Below, piece after piece: positions 46,174 through 57,600 of a stretch of DNA of 64,000 bases (positions are counted from its first letter, which is position 1; each line of letters begins with the position of its first letter). Both the position numbers and the translations under genes were made by a program. The notes under the pieces were generated by a model. That model did not search any database. It saw only the letters and a program-made list of their open reading frames with translations, and had not been told where the DNA came from. The DNA is from Zea mays (lineage: Eukaryota > Streptophyta > Magnoliopsida > Poales > Poaceae), in assembly GCF_902167145.1 (NCBI RefSeq), contig NC_050100.1, positions 216,374,081-216,438,080 on the forward strand, in the 5' to 3' direction.

Positions 46174-47526
46174 TAAAAGGGAAATGTGCCCTTGGGCCAT
46201 TTCTAAGTATTTTGGTGATTGAGTGCCAACACAAGCGCTTTTGTGTTAATCTATGCAAAGTGGTGGACAAAGTGCAAATCAAGTCAAAAGGTATGTTTCT
46301 AGACTTAGTACATTGCTTTATGGACTAATGTATTGTGTCTAAGTGCTGGAAACAGGAGAAATCGAATTGGAAAAGAGATGGCTTTGTTCAGCCAAAGTCT
46401 GCGCAGTCTGGGTGCACCGGACTGTCCGGTGGTGCACCAGACAGTGTCCGGTGCGCCAGGCTGGCTCTGGCGAACTTGCTGCTCTCAGGACTTCGACGGT
46501 GGTGTACGGTATAAATCACCGGACTGTCCGGTGTGCACCGGACTGTCCGGTGAGCCGTTCACAGGCGAAGTCGTCGGTCTCGGGAAACCATCAACGGCGT
46601 ACGGCTATAATTCACCGGACTGTCCGGTGAGGCACCGGACTGTCCGGTGAGCCAACGGTCAGCCGGGGCAACGGTCGGCCGAGGATTCCGCGCGTGATGC
46701 ATGGCCGAGCCAACGGTCACAAGGGGGCACCGGACAGTGTCCGGTGTGCACCGGACAGTGTCCGATGCGCCAACGGCTCTAAATCTCCAACGGTCGGCTT
46801 CGCCAAATAAGGAAACAAATCCGCACCAGACAGTGTCCGGTGGTGCACCGGACTGTCCGATGCGCCAGTCGACAGAAGGCAAGAATTGCCTTCCTACAAT
46901 GCTCTCAACGGCTCCTAGCTGCCTTGGGGCTATAAAAGGGACACCTTGGCGCATGGAGAAGACATCCAAACATTCTTTGAGCATAGTTGATCACTCACAC
47001 TTCGTTCTTGCGCACTTGTTCAACATTCTTAGTGATTTGAGCTCCGTTCTAGTGAGAAACTCGTGATAGTCTCTTGAGCTCAAGTCTGGGTCTTGTGTGT
47101 GCGTATTTGCTGTGATCTTTGTGTCTTGTGTGAGTTGCTCATCCCTCCCTTACTCCGCGCTTCTTTGTGAAACATCTTTGTAAGGGCGAGAGACTCCAAG
47201 TTGTGGAGATTCCTCGCAAGCGGGATAAAGTAAAGCAAGCAAAACACCATAGTATTCAAGTGGGTTTTTGGACCGCTTGAGAGGGGTTGATTGCAACCCT
47301 CATCCGTTGGGACGCCACAACGTGGAGTAGGCAAGCATTGGTCTTGGCCGAACCATGGGATAAACCACTGTGTCATCTCTGTGTTGATCTCTTGTGGTTA
47401 TTGTGTCTTGTTAAGACTCCTCTCCAGCCACTTGACTTACTGTGCTAACTCCTAATCAAGTTTTTGTGGCTATAATTTTTTAAGTTTTACAGGATCACCT
47501 ATTCACCCCCCCTCTAGGTGCTCTCA
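46174..47526 (+). mobile_element. 5' LTR of a Sirevirus-like Ty1/copia element
   Basis: The LTR begins at about 46174 (TAAAAGGGAAATGTGCCC; the first bases appear mutated from TG) and ends CTCTCA at 47526, two bases before the primer-binding site. The first 700 bp contain at least eight copies or near copies of the short palindrome CACCGGACTGTCCGGTG or its CACCGGACAGTGTCCGGTG variant. A TATA box (46931) precedes the R/U5 part. Its left neighbour is the interrupted gypsy RT. Confidence 0.85.
46931..46938 (+). promoter_or_regulatory. TATA box of the copia LTR
   Basis: TATAAAAG in the context GGGGCTATAAAAGGGAC. Transcription of the element would start about 30 bp downstream. Confidence 0.8.
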
Positions 47527-47528
47527 AT

Positions 47529-47540
47529 TGGTATCAGAGT
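47529..47540 (+). promoter_or_regulatory. Primer-binding site of the copia element (tRNA-iMet)
   Basis: TGGTATCAGAGT follows the LTR end CTCTCA by two bases and is complementary to the 3' end of initiator tRNA-Met except at its last base. Confidence 0.9.
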
Positions 47541-47576
47541 CGTTCTCTTCAAGAAAGGGACTAATCGCTCGAAGAG

Positions 47577-49220
47577 ATGGATCCTAAGGGGAAGGGAATT
47601 GTGATCAATGAAAAGAAGAAGGAGTCCTTCGTCAACGAGCCAAAGGAGGACAAGCCTACCGACTCGGGCTCGAGCCACAAATGAAAATACGGGAAGAAGA
47701 AGAAGACAAGACGCATCAAGGAGATCGTCTACTACGACGACAGCGACGAGTCTACTTCTTCCCAAAAGGACAACGACGACAACGACTACGACAAAAGAAA
47801 GACGGTTAACTCAAACTTCTCTTTCGATTATTCGCGTATTCCGCATAGCTCAAATACACATTTGCTTTCCATTCCTCTTGGCATACCTCCACACTTTAAT
47901 GAGGAGGACTACGAATTTTGGAGTCACAAAATGCGTAGTCACTTGTTCTCTCTCCATCCAAGCATATGGGAGATTGTAGAGAGTGGAATTAAATTTGATA
48001 GCTCGGATAGTCCCATGTTTATAAATGAACATATTCATAAAAATGCACAAGCTACTACTGTCCTTTTAGCATCTTTGTGCAGGGAAGAGTACAATAAGGT
48101 GAGCAGCTTGGACAATGCCAAGCAAATCTGGGACACCCTCAGGATCTCACATGAGGGGAACGACGTCACCATGCTCACCAAAATGGAGTTGGTGGAAGGC
48201 GAACTCGGGAGATTCGCGATGATAAGGGGCGAGGAGCCAACCCAAATGTACAACCGGCTCAAGACCCTTGTCAACAAAATAAGGAGCTACGGAAGCACGC
48301 GATGGACGGACCACGACGTCGTTCGCCTAATGCTAAGGTCCTTTACTGTACTTGATCCACATCTGGTGAACAACATTCGTGAAAATCCTAGGTACACCAA
48401 GATGTCGCCCGAAGAAGTTCTTGGGAAGTTCGTAAGCGGGCGAATGATGATCAAGGAGTCGAGATACGTGGACGACGCGTTGAATGGTCCAATCAATGAG
48501 CCTCAACCCGTTGCTCTCAAGGCAACGAGGTGCAAGGAGGCGCTACCTAGCAAGGTGGCGCAAGTTGAGGCGGCAGGGCTCAATGATGAAGAGATGGCCC
48601 TCATCATCAAGCGCTTCAAGACGGCGCTAAAGGGTCGCAAGGGGCAGCCAAGCAAGACCAAGACAAAGGGGAAGCACTCATGCTTCAAATGTGGTAAGAT
48701 TGGTCATTTTATCGCTAACTGTCCTGATAATGATAGTGACCAGGAACAAGGGAACAAGAGGGAGATGAAGAAGGCATACAAGAAGGCTAAGGGCGAGGCA
48801 CACCTTGGCAAGGAGTGGGACTCGGATTGCTCGTCATCCGACTCCGACAATGAAGGACTCGCCGCCACCGCCTTCAACAAGTCATCCCTCTTCCCCAACG
48901 AGCGTCACACATGCCTCATGGCGAAGGAGAAGAAGGTATGTACTCGAGACAATACTACTTTTGCTTCTTCAAGTGAGGATGAGTCTAGTGATGACGATGA
49001 AATAGACTATTCTAGTTTATTTAAAGGTTTAGATAGAAATAAAATTAATAAAATCAATGAATTGATTGATGCTTTAAATGATAAGAATAGGTTATTAGAA
49101 AAGCAAGAGGATCTTTTGTACGAAGAACATGATAAGTTTGTAGATGCTCAAAAATCCCTTGCTTTAGAAATTAAAAGGAATGAAATGCTTTCTGGTGAAT
49201 TGTCTACATGCCATGACTCT
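47577..49220 (+). pseudogene. Sirevirus-like copia gag, one stop and truncated
   Basis: The frame opens at ATG 47577 (MDPKGKGIVINEKKKE). A TGA at 47682-47684 interrupts it after codon 35; beyond that it is open to 49220. Features are a Lys/Asp/Ser-rich N-terminus, the copia gag core (EFWSHKMRSHLFSLHPSIWE, then NAKQIWDTL), a CCHC knuckle CFKCGKIGHFIANC (48681-48722) and an acidic, coiled C-terminal region characteristic of Sirevirus gag. The reading frame is cut at 49220 by the TGTCGG end of the next element. Protease, integrase and RT are not in the window. Confidence 0.9.
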
Positions 49221-50816
49221 TGTCGGTGTTTCGAAACCCGGGGGGTCCCTGGACCGACGAGTGAATTGTCGCTGCGTGCCCCAGCCCAGATGGGTCGGCG
49301 CGAGGCGGAACGCAAAGGGGGGAGAGAGTAGCCGGAGGGAGACAGGCGTGGGAGGTGGAACCCGCGGCCTTCGTGTTAGCCCCGCACCCAGGTTACAAGC
49401 GTCCACGCGGGAGGGAGCGAGCGGCCTTGCGCGAGCGCCGTCCCGTCCTTCCCCGCGCGGCCAACCCTCTGTATGAGGGCCCTGGTCCTCCCTTTTATAG
49501 GCATAAGGAGAGGATCCAGGTGTACAATGGGGAGTGTAGCAATGTGCTAACGTGTCTAGCGGGGGAGAGCTAGCGCCCTAAGTACATGCCATCGTGGCAG
49601 CCGGAGAGGTCTTGGCACCCAGTTCGCGTGGTGTCGTGGCCATCGGAGGAGCGCTGGAGCCTGGCGGAGGGACAACTATCGGGGCTGTCGAGTCCTTGCT
49701 GACGTCCTCTTGCTTCCGTAAGGGGACTGAGAGCCACCGTCGTCACAGGGCATGTGGGGCGCCATCATTACTCGTATGGTGGAGCGAGCCAGATGGGACG
49801 CCGGTCTTGTTCCCCGTAGCCTGAGTCATCTCGGGGTAGGGTAATGATGGCGCTTCCTGTTGACGTGGTCGGTCCGTGCCCTAGGTTGGGCGAGGTGGAG
49901 GCTCCTCCGAGGTCGAGGTCGAGTCTGTCTTCCGAGGTCGAGGTCGAGTCCGAGCCCCCGGGTCGGACGAGGCGGAGACCGTCGGCTTAGGCCAGGGTTG
50001 AGTCCGAGCCCTGGGGTCGGGCGAAGCGGAGTTCGTCGTCCTTCGGGGCTGAGCCTGAGTCCAAGCCCTGGGGTCGGGCAAGGCGGAGTTCGTCGTCTTC
50101 CGGGGCCGAGCCCGAGTCCGAGCCCTGGGGTCGGGCGGAGCAGAGTTCGCCGTCTTCCCGGGCTGAGCCCGAGTCCGAGCCCTAGGGTCGGGCAGAGCGG
50201 AGTTCGCCGTCTTCCGGGGCTGAGCCCGAGTCCGAGCCCTAGGGTCGGGCGGAGCGGAGTTCGCCGTCTTCCGGGGCTGAGCCCGAGTCCGAGCCCTGGG
50301 GTCGGGTGGAGCGGAGTTTCCTATGGCGCCTGAGACCAGACTTGGCTGCTGTCAGCCTCACTCTATCGAGTGGCTCAGCAGTCGGAGCGGCGCAGGTGGC
50401 GCTGTCCTCTTGTCAGACCGGTCAGTGGAGCGGCGAAGTGACTGCGGTCACTTCGGCTCTGTCGGCTGGAGGGCATGCGTCAGGATAAAGGTGTCAGGCC
50501 ACCTTTGCATTAAATGCCCCTGCGATTTGGTCGGTTGGTGTGGCGATTTGGCCAAGACTGCTTCTTGGTGAAGACTGGGCCTCGGGCGAGCCGAAGGTGT
50601 GTCCGTTGCTGGAGGGGGGCCTCGGGCGAGACGTAAGTCCTCCGGGGTCGGCTGCCCTTGCCCGAGGCTGGGCTCGGGCGAGGCGTGATCGCGTCCCTCG
50701 AATGGACCGATCCTTGACTTAATCGCACCCATCAGGCCTATGCAGCTTTGTGCTGATGGGGGTTACCAGCTGAGATTTAGGAGCCTTGAGGGTACCCCTA
50801 ATTATGGTCCCCGACA
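49221..50816 (-). mobile_element. 3' LTR of a Tat-lineage Ty3/gypsy element (minus strand)
   Basis: On the minus strand the LTR runs from TGTCGGGGACCATAATTAGG (50816) to ACACCGACA (49221), 1596 bp with TGTCGG/CCGACA ends. Just upstream of it on that strand is the purine-rich GAGGCTCGGGGGCTAC, a typical polypurine tract of this lineage. A TATAAAAG box lies at 49499-49492 in the same orientation. The insertion split the copia gag; the flanking ACTCT (49216-49220) should recur beyond the 5' LTR outside the window. Part of U3 is a 57-bp tandem array. Confidence 0.88.
50000..50320. repeat. 57-bp tandem array in the Tat LTR
   Basis: Five and a half consecutive units start GAGTCCGAGCCCTGGGGTCG, at 50000, 50057, 50114, 50171, 50228 and 50285 (partial). 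Because 57 is a multiple of three, one plus-strand frame reads as a 19-residue Ser/Pro/Gly/Arg repeat, which is probably meaningless. A more diverged unit precedes the array. Confidence 0.92.
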
Positions 50817-51546
50817 GTAGCCCCCGAGCCTCGAAGGGAGTGTTAATACTCGCTTGGAGGCTTTTGCCGCACTTTTTTGCAAGGGGACCAGCCTTTTCTT
50901 GGTTGCATTTTGTTCCGGTGGGTGCGCGCGAGCGCATCCGCCGGGTGTAGCCCCCGAGGCCTCAGAGTAGTTTTACTCCTTCGAGGTCTTAGTGCGTTTC
51001 GCAATACTTTGGCTGGTCTAGTTGTTCCCTCATGCGAGCTGGCTGTAGCCCGGGTGCACGGTCGGGCCCAAGTTCTTGGGCTGGTATGTTGACGCTGTCA
51101 ACGGGTTGGCCGGAGCCGGGTTTGCGAGAGCAGCCCCCGAGCCTCTGCGCAGGGCGAGAGGACGGTCAAGGACAGACTCGACTTTTTTACATACGCCCCT
51201 GCGTCGCCTTTCCGCAAGGAGGAGGGGAGAAGCGCCATGTTGCCCTCGGAGGGTGCCGAACATGGTGTTTCCGGTGAGCTGCTGGCGGGTAATCCGAGCG
51301 GACGCCCGTGCCCCATTTGCTAGGGGTCGGCTAGAGGCCCAGAGGCGCGCTCCAAAAGTACCTGCGGGTGATCTGCCGGACCCGGTCCCCTTTGACGGGG
51401 TCCGAGGGCTCGATGCCTCCCTCTGATGGGATTCCGTTACAAGATCGTTCCCGCTGGTCTCGGAAATGTCCTAGGGTACCTCGGGAGCGTAGCCCAAGCC
51501 TTGGTTATGTATCGAACGTACCCAGGGTCATCCCTCGCTCTGTGTC

Positions 51547-51752
51547 TGAGGCGACTGTGAACCCTTCGAGGGCCAGCCTACGAACCCCTGATCAGTAGTG
51601 GGCGCGGAGCCCGAGTGGACTGAGGCGGCCGTTGAACCCTTCCGAGGGGCCGGCCATCGAACCTCTGACCAGTAGTGGGCGCAGAACCCAATCGCTCTGA
51701 GGCGACCGTTGAACCCCTCCGAGGGGGCAACCTTTGAACCTCTGATCAGTAG
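51547..51752. repeat. Three ~75-bp tandem units in the Tat 3' region
   Basis: Each unit starts CTGAGGCGRCYGT(T)GAACCC and ends GAACCYCTGAYCAGTAG followed (in the first two) by TGGGCGC. The third is truncated. Confidence 0.8.
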
Positions 51753-53569
51753 GGAGGCTCGGGGCCTGTTTCCTTCACGGAGAAGGATCCTTTTCGGGGT
51801 ATCCCCCTTTCCCGGTCCTTGTTGTAAGAGAGAGAAAGAGGAAAAGGAAAAGGATTCGAAATCGAATGACGTGGCGTACCTTTTTTGACGCGGTCATTAT
51901 GGCGAAGGCGAAGCGTCGCTTGCTTCTCCTGCCTGAGGCGCCGCCTGTCCCGCCGCGGAGTTAATGCGACGGGGCGAGTGGTTCGCAAGGCGACCATTGC
52001 GCGTGCGCGGGCCGTTCGAGGAACGGATCACGGGTGCGCCGTCTTCACGCCGTGAGAGAGGGTTCTCTCGCTGCCCCTGGATGGGACGTGAGCTTGGCTG
52101 ACGACGTGACCGCTGCTCCTGCCCGCCTGCCACCGCCATTACTGCCGGCCCATTTTTGACCGTATTTGACCGTCGCGCCTGGCTGGCACTGCTGGGTCAC
52201 ACGCAGGGCTGCCTCGAGTCGCGGTATTGGCTCCGCAGTCGAGGAGGCGTGGTAGTGGCGTGAGTGGCGGTGCAGTTGCTCGCACGTAGCAACCGGCGCG
52301 CCGGTTGCATGACGTGTGGGCCTGGGCCTCCATGCTGGGCGCGTTGGAGTCGAAGGGGCGCGCCCACTTGGCGCGGTTGCATGCCGATTGCATGGCTGTT
52401 CACCCTTTCACCCGCTGGTCTGGGCGAAAGTGGAGGAATGCTTGTAACCGCTGGGCAGTTGCATGCCCTACGCGCGGCGGTTTGGCTCCTTCTGTCCTGG
52501 ACCGGCTTGCATGACGCGTGGGGCCCAACCCCCGTGCCGTAGGGGGAGGTCCTTGGAGCGTGTTGGAGAAGACTCAGCCCGCAACGGCTGAGGACGCAAG
52601 TGGGGAGAGTTGCCTTTAAAAGGAGGGCGACCCCCTTGGAGGCAACCATGTCTTCGCGCTCCCCTCATGCATCGTGTCTTTCCATCTTCTGAGCCCCCGG
52701 ATGGGGGGACGCCCGCAATCCTTCCATCTTGTCGTCGGAGGAACGCAACTTCGTGGAAGTTGGTGCCTTTCAACCATCGTTCGGCTTCAAGGATTTTCAT
52801 CAGGCAGCCCGGCTGCATCCCCTCGCTTGTGGTCACCCAAGACGGTGACCTCCAGCTTGATGGCGGGGAGAAGTGAACCGAGCTGCGGCCTCTTCCCCTC
52901 CCTCAGCTTCAAGGATCTTCATCATCAGTGCTGGGGAGGGGAGTGTGTCGAGTTGGGGTCGGTCCCTGCGCGGGCGGCGGCCCGCTCCTTCCCTTAGTGA
53001 TCGGGGGGAAGGGCGTTCGCCGTTCGTGGCGTTGGCAGCTGCCGCGTGCCTGGCTCTCTGAGCCGGGTGGCTTCGGAGCCACTCCCGGCGCCGCCTTTCG
53101 CCACGGCAGTCGGAAGAGGTTTCTCCGTCGACGAGCTAGCCGGTGCCGCCCACGGACTGACCTCCAACTCTACGGCCTTCTGCCCGTCCTTGCCTCTCGA
53201 GTTGGGGGCATGGGCGAGGGCCTCATGGCAGCAGCATCCGCCCTGAGGTCATCGCTGCTGCTGTTCGGCCCTCCGGAGCAGAAGTCGTCGTCGTCGCCGC
53301 TGCTGGGGCGGGCGACGACGAGCCGTTCGTCGATCTTCTGTTGCTCCGCAGGCCCCCCAATCGTGTGGGGTTGTTCGTACCTGCGGAGGTGGAACCGGAG
53401 TTCCGTTTGTAATGGCACTTTAAGTGCCGGTGTCTTGTTCATTGTGGCTGTCGGGGCCTGAACATGTATGTATTTTCGGCGCGGAGCCGTGTTTTTTCTT
53501 CATTTCGAGCACTAAGACTCGCCTGTTGGCTATCTGAACCGCTTCATCGAGCGTGAGTCGCCTCGTGCA

Positions 53570-53636
53570 AAGGTGACGAGTGAGGTATCCGTATCCCGGA
53601 GGCGTAGGAGTCCCTCGGCTCGGTCGGCCTTGCTGT
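53570..53636. repeat. Spaced direct repeat, copy 1
   Basis: GAGTGAGGTATCCGTATCCC and then AGTCCCTCGGCTCGGTCGGC recur at 54231-54296 with only a few differences, about 660 bp away in the same orientation. Confidence 0.8.
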
Positions 53637-54230
53637 CCGAGGCTTCTCATGCTTAGTTAAAGGAACCCCTCAGCCGCTCTTTGATGAGCCGAAGCCGGAG
53701 GTAGCGGTGTCAGCACGGACAGAGGCAGAGTTGGCTTCGAAAAGAATATGTGGTCGGCCAGAGCCTGGCCGGGTCGTCCACTGGCGGAACCGACGCCGGA
53801 GTTAAGCTGCCGAGGCCACAAGCCGGGCTGATGTCTTCGGGGGACAGCTGGCCGAGGCCTCGGGGTGGCCGGCCGAGCCGTCTGCTCGAGCCAGATTCTT
53901 GGAGAAGACCCTGGCGGCGATGGCCCAGGTGTGGTGCTGATGTCGTCCTTCAGAGTGGAGATCCTCCAACCGCGTCGCCGTCTGAAGCTATGCCGGACCT
54001 CGCCGAAGGTGTAGTTGACGCCGAGGGTGCTTCTGCCCCCTTCAACTGTCGACGTCCGAGCCTGCAGGATCGGGTTGTCTTGTAGCGTGTGTATGTTTTC
54101 TGCGGCCGCCGAGGCCCAAACACACTGTCGTCGTGTTGTAAAGTTGTGTCCCTTTTCCTCTTGTTTCGAGTATCCGGACTTATTTGTCGGTAACAGAATT
54201 GTTTGTGCGGGCGAGAGTTGCTTTTCACGG

Positions 54231-54296
54231 AAGGTGATGAGTGAGGTATCCGTATCCCAGAGGCGTAGGAATCCCTCGGCTCGGTCGGCCTTGCCG
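54231..54296. repeat. Spaced direct repeat, copy 2
   Basis: Partner of the repeat at 53570-53636. The flanks of the two copies are only weakly similar, so either a larger duplication has diverged or a short motif is conserved. Confidence 0.8.
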
Positions 54297-54690
54297 CTTA
54301 CGCGCACTCTTACTCGTCCATAGGGTTTTGTCACCGACGCAGACGAGAAGGCCCGAAAAATCGTTCCGGCAGAGGAGCTTTCGAGCGTGAAGACTTGTTC
54401 GGTCCGCGGAATCACTTATCCGAGCGCGAGTTACTTATCGCAGAAGGTCAGCCTTGGCTGCTTACGTGTACTCCGTCGTTTTCAGGATCCACTTTCGAGG
54501 TAGTCGAAAAGCACGAAAGGCATTCTGGCAGGAAAGATTTTTTTCTTTTTTCGAGGAAAATTTCGACGCAGAGGGGGTTGCCCCCTTCTTGCCCCCTAGG
54601 GAGAGTCGGGCTTTGCCGAGGCAAGGCTGACCCTTCCTTGACGACTAGACTTTGTGTGTGAACGAGGTATACGAACAACTTGAAAGCATC

Positions 54691-57600
54691 TTAAGGGTAG
54701 AAGCGACATAGCTGTTGGATGTTCCAAGCGTTGCTGTAGACCTCGCCTTGACTGTTGGCCAGCTTGTATGTTCTGGGCTTCAGAATTTTGGCGACGACGA
54801 ACGGCCCTTCCCAGGGAGGCGTGAGTTTGTGCCGCCCTCGGGCGTCTTGTCGCAGCCGAAGCACCAGGTCGCCCACCTGGAGGTCTCGGGACCGAACCCC
54901 TCGGGCGTGGTAGCGTCGCAGGGACTGCTGGTACCGCGCCGAGTGTAGTAAGGCCATATCCCGAGCCTCTTACAGCTGGTCCAGTGAATCCTCTCGATTA
55001 GCTCGATTGCTTTGGTCGGCGTAGGCCTTCGTCCTCGGGGAACCGTATTCTAAGTCTGTGGGCAAGATGGCCTCGGCCCCATAGACTAGAAAGAACGGTG
55101 TGAAGCCCGTGGCTCGGCTCGGCATTGTCCTCAGACTCCAAACCACTGAGGGGAGTTCCTTCATCCACCGCTTGCCGAACTTGTTGAGGTCGTTGTAGAT
55201 CCGTGGCTTGAGTCCTTGCAGAATCATGTCGTTGGCACGTTCTACCTGCCCATTCGTCATGGGGTGAGGCCACGGCGGCCCAGTCCACCCGGATGTGGTG
55301 ATCCTCGCAGAAGTCCAGGAACTTTCTGCCGGTGAACTGGGTGCCGTTGTCGGTGATGATGGAGTTCAGGACCCCAAAGCGATGGATGATGTTGGTGAAG
55401 AACGCCACCGCCTGTTCGGACCTGATGTTGTTTAGGGGTCGGACCTCGATCCACTTGGAGAATTTGTCGATGGCGACCAGCAGGTGCGTTTAGCCCTCGG
55501 GTGCCTTCTACAAGGGGCCGACGAGGTCCAGACCCCACACAGCAAACGGCCAGGTGATGGGTATGGTCTGCAGAGCCTGAGCGGGCAGGTGGGTCTGCCT
55601 TGCGTAGAACTGACACCCTTCGCAGGTGCGGACAATTCTAGTGGCGTCGGCCACCACCGTCGGCCAGTAGAAACCTTGCCAGAAGGCGTTTCCAACAAGG
55701 GTTCGGGGTGCTGTGTGATGGCCGCGAGCCCCCGAGTGTATCTCTTACAAAAGCTCCTGACCTTCGGCGATGGAAATGCATCGCTGGAGGATGCCCGAGG
55801 GGCTGCGGTGGTAGAGCTCCTTCTTATCTCCTAGCAAAACGAACGATTGGCGCGCGGCGCCACCCGCCGAGCTTCGGCTTGGTCGAGGGGTAGCTCTCCT
55901 TGGTGGAGATATTGCAGGTACAGGGGCTGCCAGTTTTGATTAGGCGTGACCTCGCTCTGCCCCCCCTCGACGCGCAGTGCCTCACCCTCGGGGGCCGAGG
56001 GTACCTCGGGCTGAGCCGAGGGTACCTCGGACCGTGCCAAGGGTACCTCGGACTGAGCCGAGGGTACCTCGGTCTGAGCCAAGGGTGCCTCGGGCTGGGC
56101 CGAGGCTTTCTCGGGTTCGGGTGTGTCTTCGGTCTTGACGGAGGGTTGATGTAGGTCTCGGGAGAATACGTCTGGGGGAACCGTTGTTCGCCCCGAGGCT
56201 ATTTTATCCAGCTCGTCCGCAGTCTCGTTGTAGCGTCGGGCGATGTGGTTGAGATCGAGCCCGTAGAACTTGTCTTCCAGGCGCCGAACCTCATCGCAGT
56301 AAGCTTCCATCTTCGGGTCGTGGCAGTGGGAGTTCTTCATGACTTGGTCGATGACGAGCTACGAGTCACCGCGAGCGTCGTACTCAGCCACGTTGTTGGA
56401 CGCCGGGAAGTGGAGGCGTAGCACGTAGCGTAGGTGCTTCCCGAGGGGCGAGACAAAGAGCAGGCCCGCGCCGGCCCCCGTCTTCATCAGCGACCCGTCG
56501 AAAAACATGGTCCAGAGCTCCGGTTGGATCGGAGCTGTCGGGAGCTGGATGTCGACACATTCAGCCACGAAGTCCGCCAAGACCTGGGACTTGATGGCCT
56601 TCCGAGGGGCGAACGAGATCGTCTCTCCCATGATCTCCACCGCCCACTTTGCAATCCTACCCGAGGCCTCTCGGGACTGGATGATCTCCCCCAGGGGGAA
56701 GGATGACACCACAGTCACCGGGTGAGACTCGAAGTAGTGTCGCAACTTCCGCCGCGTCAGGATCACTGCGTACAGCAGCTTCTAAATTTGTGGGTAGCGG
56801 ATCTTGGTCTCGGACAGTACCTCACTGATGAAGTAGACTGGCCTCTGGACGGGCAATGCATGCCCCTCTTCTCGTCTCTCAACCACAATCGCGGCGCTAA
56901 CCACCTGAGTGGTCGCGGCGACGTAGATCAAGAGGGCTTCTCCGGCAGCGGGGGGCACCAAGATGGGCGCGTTCGTGAGGAGCGCCTTCAGGTTCCCGAG
57001 GGCTTCCTCGGCCTGAGGAGTCCAGGTGAAGCACTCGGCCTTCCTTAAGAGGCGGTACAGAGGCATGCCTCTTTCGCCGAGGCGTGAGATGAAACGGCTC
57101 AGAGCCGCGAGGCATCCCATGACCCTCTGTACGCCTTTCAAGTCCTTGATGGGCCCCATGCTGGTGATGGCTATGATCTTCTTCGGGTTGGCCTTGATGC
57201 CCCGCTCGGAGACGATGAACCCCAAGAGCATGCCTCAGGGGACCCCGAAGACACACTTTTCGGGATTGAGCTTCACGCCTTTCGCCTTGAGACATCGGAA
57301 TGTCACTTCAAGGTCGGAAAGGAGGTCGAAGGCTTTCCTCGTCTTGACTACGATGTCATCGACGTAGGCCTCGACCGTTCGGCCAATGTGTTCGCCGAAC
57401 ACATGGTTCATGCATCGCTGGTACGTTGCACCCGCATTCCTCAAACCAAACGGCATGGTAACATAGCAGTACATGCCGAAGGGTGTGATGAAAGAAGTCG
57501 CGAGCTGGTCGGACTCTTTCATCCTGATCTAGTGATACCCTGAGTAGGCATCGAGGAAAGACAGGGTTTCGCACCCAGCAGTGGAATCCACGATTTGATC

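Larger units (their letters stand above)
50817..54690 (-). mobile_element. 3' noncoding region of the Tat element, between pol and 3' LTR
   Basis: About 3.9 kb of GC-rich DNA separates the integrase stop from the polypurine tract. An unusually long 3' region, sometimes with extra open frames, is characteristic of Tat-lineage elements. Here the frames on both strands (for example minus 53657-54415, 252 codons, and minus 52197-52649) show no domain and seem to be by-products of base composition. A triplicated ~75-bp unit (51547-51752) and a spaced 66-bp direct repeat (53570 and 54231) lie within it. A TTTAAAAGG motif at 52615 points in the plus direction. Confidence 0.7.

Noticed and set aside
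50000..50320. Regular repeats considered as a CRISPR array
   Set aside because: Units are contiguous with no unique spacers, in a eukaryotic LTR.
49860..50333. 157-codon frame with 19-residue Ser/Pro repeats
   Set aside because: It is the 57-bp LTR minisatellite read in one frame, on the strand opposite to the element.
53657..54415. 252-codon minus-strand frame in the Tat 3' region
   Set aside because: No recognisable domain, overlapped by plus-strand frames, and spans a noncoding direct repeat. It could be an extra Tat-type frame, but there is no evidence of selection.
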